Assembly: GCA_024220505.1 (NCBI GenBank)
Contig: JAKZZE010000015.1
Coordinates: forward strand, 248,001 to 312,000
Direction of reading: 5' to 3'
Length of the DNA stretch: 64,000 nt
Source of the DNA: Rhizopus arrhizus
Taxonomy: Eukaryota > Mucoromycota > Mucoromycetes > Mucorales > Rhizopodaceae
The notes under the pieces are model-generated. The model ran no database searches. It saw only the letters and a program-made list of their open reading frames with translations, and was not told where the DNA came from. The position numbers and the translations under genes were made by a program. Of the stretch, positions 59,710 to 64,000 are shown in pieces. Within the stretch, counting starts at the first letter, position 1. Each line of letters starts with the position of its first letter.

Positions 59710-61114
59710 TTAATAATCATAATCTTTTTCATGGAGACAGTCATCTTCCATAAAAAAGCTGGGCATAATACGTGTAGCCTCTTCAAGATACCAATCCCCA
59801 TTACTCAGTTTACAAAGAGTTGCGTGAGCTGTCATTCCCAATATCAAATTATCGATGATCTTCTTCTCAAATACAAGGTCATATTTGTCTCGATCATTTT
59901 CGTAGTTGGTAAAAGTTACTTTAAAAAAAGACTCCGGATCTGCATTTGAAGGGATAGGTGATATATCTGTTACTTTGATAGGCACCCAATTCAAAGTATG
60001 ATTTAGTTTTGTATTTGTGGTATCTTTGATCTGTGATTGAACTATACGTTTAGCTTCTTCTCTTGTCATCCCTACCGTTTCTTCAAAAAAAGAGCTAAAC
60101 ATTTTTTGGGTTTTTATGGTTGCTTCATTCATCCAAGAGGTGTCCATTATTGTTGGAATGTCACCAAAGTATATTGAGCAAGCTTGATTAAATTTACCAG
60201 GCATGTCAACAGTAAGCATTTTACATTTAGGCAACTCAATCTTGGCTTGGGCACAAATGGCACGAGCCTTTGCGATATCGTCAGCATATTCTGGAGCAAC
60301 TTTTCTTAATTCAAGATATCTTAAAAAAGCATCGATAATATTGGGTGCGTCTATAAAGCTTTGCATAGATATAAATCGACTTTCGCGGATAAAGGTATTT
60401 CCAAGATAAACTTGGGCTACTTCGCTAAAGCTTACTTCAATACCTTCCTCAAGTTCGTCGGGAACTGAGTCAATAGCTAATTTGGCTGCTTGAAAGTCCA
60501 CTTCGGTATCTGAACCTTCACAAGCATCTGCACCTGTTGCTCGACCCAAGAACATATTTGGACCTGTATTGATTCCGCCAAACTTGAGATAGTTGTCAAA
60601 AATTTCTCTTCTTTCTTGTGTAAACTTATGATTTTTACGATATTTCCAAATGGCGTATTCTACTCTTTGTGACAAAGGGTGCCCGCTACAAAGAAAAAAA
60701 AAATTAAAAAGCATAAATTACATGGAGCATTTAAAAAAGTTTAAATCATTTTACGAATCAAATGGATCTTCAAGAATGTCTTCTTGATACTTTTCAATAT
60801 AATCATCAGGTAAATCAACCCCTGCTTCAGGCAAATTGGCTGTCTTACTCTTTTTCTTTTTCTTCTTCTTTTTCTGTTCGCTTGCTACCTTATTCTGCTG
60901 AGCAAGACTAACAGGAGTTGACAATTCTGAAGGCATTTCATCCTCGAGTGCCTCTTCTTCAAGAGAATCGAGTGCCTCATTGTCATCGGCTATTTCTTGG
61001 GAATTCAAGTAGTCTTCACTATAAAAGAAAAATAATCAGAATAAAATGCTTAGAAATTATGAAATTTTTTTTATACAGTAGCTGTTCTCTCCCTTCTTCT
61101 GTTAATCGGCTCAT
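59710..61114 (-). CDS. Arb1-like protein (Argonaute siRNA chaperone complex subunit family)
   Basis: Related to fission-yeast Arb1, which with Ago1 forms the ARC complex that holds duplex siRNA before heterochromatin formation. Minus exons 61114-61077 (38 nt), 61018-60755 and 60685-59710 give 425 aa. An acidic N-terminus and a poly-Lys run (about residues 60-75) precede the conserved body: HPLSQRVEYAIWKYRKNHKF, YLKFGGINTGPNMFLGRATG, then IDAPNIIDAFLRYL, APEYADDIAKAR, ELPKCK, DTSWMNEAT, LILGMTAHATLCKLSNGDWY and RIMPSFFMEDDC. The family call rests on my recognition of these blocks. The biological role here is inference. Confidence 0.75.
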
Positions 61115-61165
61115 TGGGAAAAGGCTCCTTATTAAAAAGAAAAAAAGAGAGAGAAAAAAAAAGAG

Positions 61166-61196
<31 letters not shown>

Positions 61197-61283
61197 AAAG
61201 ACGCGACTGATTTTTGTAAAGACACGGAATCTACGTTAAATTGCCAATGAAAATCATTTTTACTATAGTTTTTATCAATTGAT

Positions 61284-62297
61284 TTATTGGTCTTGTAAAT
61301 GAAATTCAAATAGTCTATCATCATATTCACCTGATTTTATAGGTAAAAGATTACTATCATACCAATCACGTTCAATGAACGTAACGTTTCCTTCATAATC
61401 TAATAATACAATTGTACTTGTTCTTGTTCCGTAGCTTAGCTCTTTGAGTTCTATACTTGGAGGGAAATCAACTTTGGGTATAAATATGCGCTCTTTAAAA
61501 TCAGCTCTTATAGCTGAAGTGTCACCAGTATTGCTTATAGGATCTCCTGTTCTATTTTAATAGAATTGGAACTGCTGCATAGTAAGAAATTTGAAGGACT
61601 TACTTTAGCATCTCAAATAATGATTCAACCAAATCCTTTTTATCATTCTTTTTTATAATTTCTTTAAACATCTCTTTTCCCTTAATCACCTTTGGCCAAG
61701 GGTTAGTTAGTATGGAATTAGAAAGCCCTAAGTTAATGCTAAGTGGTTTAGAAAATCCACCAATACTAAAATAACCTTTGTTACCGTATATCTCTTTCGA
61801 TTTCAATTTTATCAATGGATGATTTTCTCTGTTTGTGATATATTTCATCTCAGTCTCCTTTTTTTTAAAATCAAAGCAAACCAGACTGAACCCACCGTAG
61901 CTGTTCTCACGCTCTTTCACATGTTCTAGTGTTGTATCCACAGAATCAGGACTCCAAAGAAAATCTTTCACCAAGGCCCCTCGAGATACTGTACCCTTGA
62001 ACTGATTTTCTCTAAAGTTTGTAAGTGCCGCAAACTTGCCTTGACGATTAATACCAAGCCAAGTGCCATTCTTCACATCATCCATTGGATGGTATTCCAA
62101 GTCAATACCTCCCAAAATATTCTCGTCTGCTTCTTCCCAAAAACGGGCTCGCGCTGTAGGTCGTCGAAGAAATTCGTCTCTATTGCCTGCAAATATACTT
62201 TGTTTCGTTTATAAGTATATCCTTTCTATTAATTTTATATCCAAACTAACAATCTATACTTGGAATGATTATCTACTGTCCAAAATAAAATACACAT
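61284..62297 (-). CDS. TANGO2-like: TANGO2/NRDE family protein
   Basis: Conserved NRDE-domain protein. Animal TANGO2 affects Golgi organisation, lipid metabolism and heme transfer; the biochemical activity is unsettled. Minus exons 62297-62251, 62197-61604 and 61551-61284 give 302 aa. The N-terminus MCILFWTVDNHSKYRF is joined across intron 1 to IFAGNRDEFLRRPTARARFW, the NRDE signature. The family blocks GGIDLEYHPMDDVKNGTWLG and INRQGKFAALTNFRE follow, and near the end ELSYGTRTSTIVLLDYEGNV. The correct intron 1 uses GTTAGT (donor 62250) and AAAG (acceptor just before 62197). Confidence 0.92.
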
Positions 62298-62499
62298 GAG
62301 GTACAATAAAAGCAATGTCAAAGGGCAATTTTTCTAATAGAACTGTGGGGAAGAAAAAATACCAATGGGCGGATTTTTAATTTTTAAGAAGAGAGCTTTA
62401 TTTTCCCAAAAGGCGGTTGTTTAAATCTCAATGGGGGTTTGGTCAATCGTTGGAAAGCAGTTATCAAATTTGATTACCCTTTAAGCATTTTTCAAATAA

Positions 62500-63767
62500 T
62501 TAACAGAGTAATGTGCAAATGCTTGGAGGTGCTCATGGGGAACGGCATTACAGACCTCAGCTATTCTGGTAGCTAAATTCCCTTTGTCCTGAAACTGGCT
62601 GCATTTAGTATTATTTTTAACTAATATATATCAAAATTGCTCAACAAGATTAAGCTCATAAGAGTAAGGCAGGAGATAAACACATTTATATCCTCTTTCT
62701 ATTATCATAGTGTCTATAGCATTGGCAGTATGAACGGGTACTATATCCATTAGTATATAGTGACAGTGCTTTTAGGACCATTCTTTTTGACTTAGATGAT
62801 ATTTCCATTTTTACGATTAGCAAGATCAATCCTTATTCCTTTTAGCGAGTGCTTCTGCGGATTTCTAAGCTCCATTAATACGACATGTTTCGCTGAAATC
62901 GCATCGAAAGCTGTTTGTGATATTGCTCTAGTGCTGAAAGTAGTCACAATAGCTCCTGCGTACCCTTCGTAGACCATCCTCCTGAAGTATTGATTCACTA
63001 TTCTATTTTTGCGAACGTACTGTTTTTGTTCGTTGGTGATAAAAACTACATTGGTCGAGATGGTTTCAAGTCTTGTCGTAATAGTGGCTGGAAGCTCTTG
63101 GATCGATGATCCAAGGAAAGGGAAGAAAGATGTACCATCCACGGAGCCATAGAATCCACTTGCTGCAAGCAACTCGATATATCCAAACTTGTAAATCAAT
63201 TCATAGTAATCTTTTCCAAAATTTGTCTTTCTCCTAATAAAAGCCACAGCTTTTTCTTGGCGCTCCACCTTTGACAAGATGGCACAATCATCGAACTAAA
63301 ACTTGTTGTGAATGAAATATGAAAAGCTAATCATAAAAAACCAATGATTTTCCAATATAATAAGTAATTCGACAAATATAGGTCCGTATTTATGAGCGAT
63401 TCCTGAGGCTTTCACTACATTCAGGTTTGTCTTCTTCATTAGCAAATCATTGCCAAAATTACTTTTTCCAGACGTAATATTCTTTGGCATAAAAGAATCT
63501 GTTGATAGGAGAAACAACCATGTGGCTAAGGTTATCCTTCGTAGCTGCGGTTTCTTTGTTGGCAAGATAATAGGTACGCTTTAAGGAGCTTTTTGAAAGC
63601 TCAGCTTGTACTCGAACTGCTTCTGGAGTAATGATTTTGGCGACATCAATAGGCTGCTCGTCTCCACTGGTATTTATAGTAGTGTGATCTATTTCATCTT
63701 CTTCCACTATGAACTTGAATATCATTTCAAATCTTTCAGATGCAATAAACGTGATTTTCTTGTTCAT
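62500..63767 (-). mobile_element. Decayed DDE (Tc1/mariner-IS630-like) transposase
   Basis: Minus-strand coding sequence broken by frameshifts and stops. The N-terminal part from about 63767 has MNKKITFIASERFEMIFKF. A middle section carries VTTFSTRAISQTAFDAISA and VVLMELRNPQKHSLKGIRID. The C-terminal part (62790-62500) has ILMDIVPVHTANAIDTMI (the usual DNAPIH box altered), YKCVYLLPYSYELNLVEQF (PPYSPELNPIE box altered) and CNAVPHEHLQAF. The catalytic motifs are damaged, so the copy is inactive. No inverted repeats were confirmed. Confidence 0.75.
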
Positions 63768-63829
63768 ATTGGTGGATTGAAGTAGAAACAACACAAATTG
63801 AAAGCACACTTTTGGCAATCGTCAAGTAT

Positions 63830-64000
63830 TATGGTGCGTAAATTGGTTTTATAATTGTTTTGAGTTTATGGATAGAAACGTTATCAAGAATTAAATAGCA
63901 TCCTTTCAGATTATTAAGATTAAAATATCCATTACACTATTCAAGAAAACCATAAACTCCTTCCATTTCATTCCAGCTTTTGTTATTTTAAGTCCCAGTT
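63830..64000 (-). mobile_element. Second DDE transposase fragment, runs off the window
   Basis: Minus frame pieces encode AGMKWKEFMVFLNSVMDIL and GCYLILDNVSIHKLKTIIK, the strand-turn around the second catalytic Asp (DNxSIH) of a Tc1/mariner-like transposase. It differs from the neighbouring copy at this motif, so it is a different element. One stop lies between the two pieces. Confidence 0.6.

Noticed and set aside
61140..61195. Lysine/phenylalanine-rich frames over the A-run near 61150-61190
   Set aside because: Produced by a homopolymer tract upstream of the Arb1-like gene.
62187..62297. Apparent frameshift at the first intron of the TANGO2 gene
   Set aside because: Using donor GTTAGT (62250) and acceptor before 62197 gives KYRF-IFAGNRDEF in frame, so no lesion is needed.

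Overview
This is an AT-rich nuclear segment from a filamentous fungus, most probably an early-diverging mould of the Mucoromycota (Mucorales type). The evidence is small multi-exon genes with introns of about 45-80 bp and GT..AG ends, fungal-specific genes (Zn2Cys6 regulator, Met3-type ATP sulfurylase, PAN3, alpha-arrestin), and dispersed gene or element families that I associate with Mucorales. The species cannot be fixed. I rebuilt every gene model by hand from open frames, splice signals and phase, so internal exons are far better supported than UTRs. All homology statements are from recognition, because no search was possible.

Layout. 1-4.7 kb: 3' part of a PLD1/Spo14 phospholipase D and, just behind it, an HMG-CoA reductase reduced to the catalytic half. 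6.4-8.4 kb: a secreted cysteine-containing protein (minus strand) divergent from a truncated first exon of a DHHC palmitoyltransferase. 8.4-16.2 kb: a graveyard of mobile elements (DDE transposase piece, LINE with a dead reverse transcriptase, one or more further LINE pieces, an orphan nuclease-like family). 16.2-19.8 kb: the complete DHHC gene, whose promoter and first exon repeat the copy at 8 kb, then ATP sulfurylase. 20-22.2 kb: Zn2Cys6 regulator. 22.4-25.7 kb: 5' part of a DIRS-like retroelement abutting a decayed orphan-family gene. 28-33.6 kb: alpha-arrestin and tripeptidyl peptidase II. 36.5-46.3 kb: Kin4-like kinase, BuGZ/ZNF207 zinc finger, YML020W-like hydrolase, PAN3. 46.3-48.5 kb: nested element relics. 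48.5-50.5 kb: PAK kinase with two CRIB motifs. 50.5-57.9 kb: no recognisable gene. 57.9-62.3 kb: small secreted protein, Myb/SANT protein, Arb1-like protein, TANGO2. 62.4-64 kb: two DDE transposase relics.

The genes do not form one pathway. They are housekeeping and signalling genes: lipid signalling (PLD1), isoprenoid supply (HMGR), sulfate assimilation (MET3), protein turnover (TPP2, arrestin), mRNA decay (PAN3), mitosis (BuGZ, Kin4-like) and polarity (PAK). Element-rich islands separate them.

The points most worth following are: (i) an orphan multicopy family present three times beside elements, with a PD-(D/E)XK-like core; (ii) an almost perfect 0.52-kb promoter-plus-exon duplication flanking 7.8 kb of old element debris; (iii) micro-exons of 12, 16 and 7 nt that encode invariant motif residues; (iv) a two-CRIB PAK; (v) an HMGR without a sterol-sensing domain; (vi) an Arb1-like component of Argonaute complexes.
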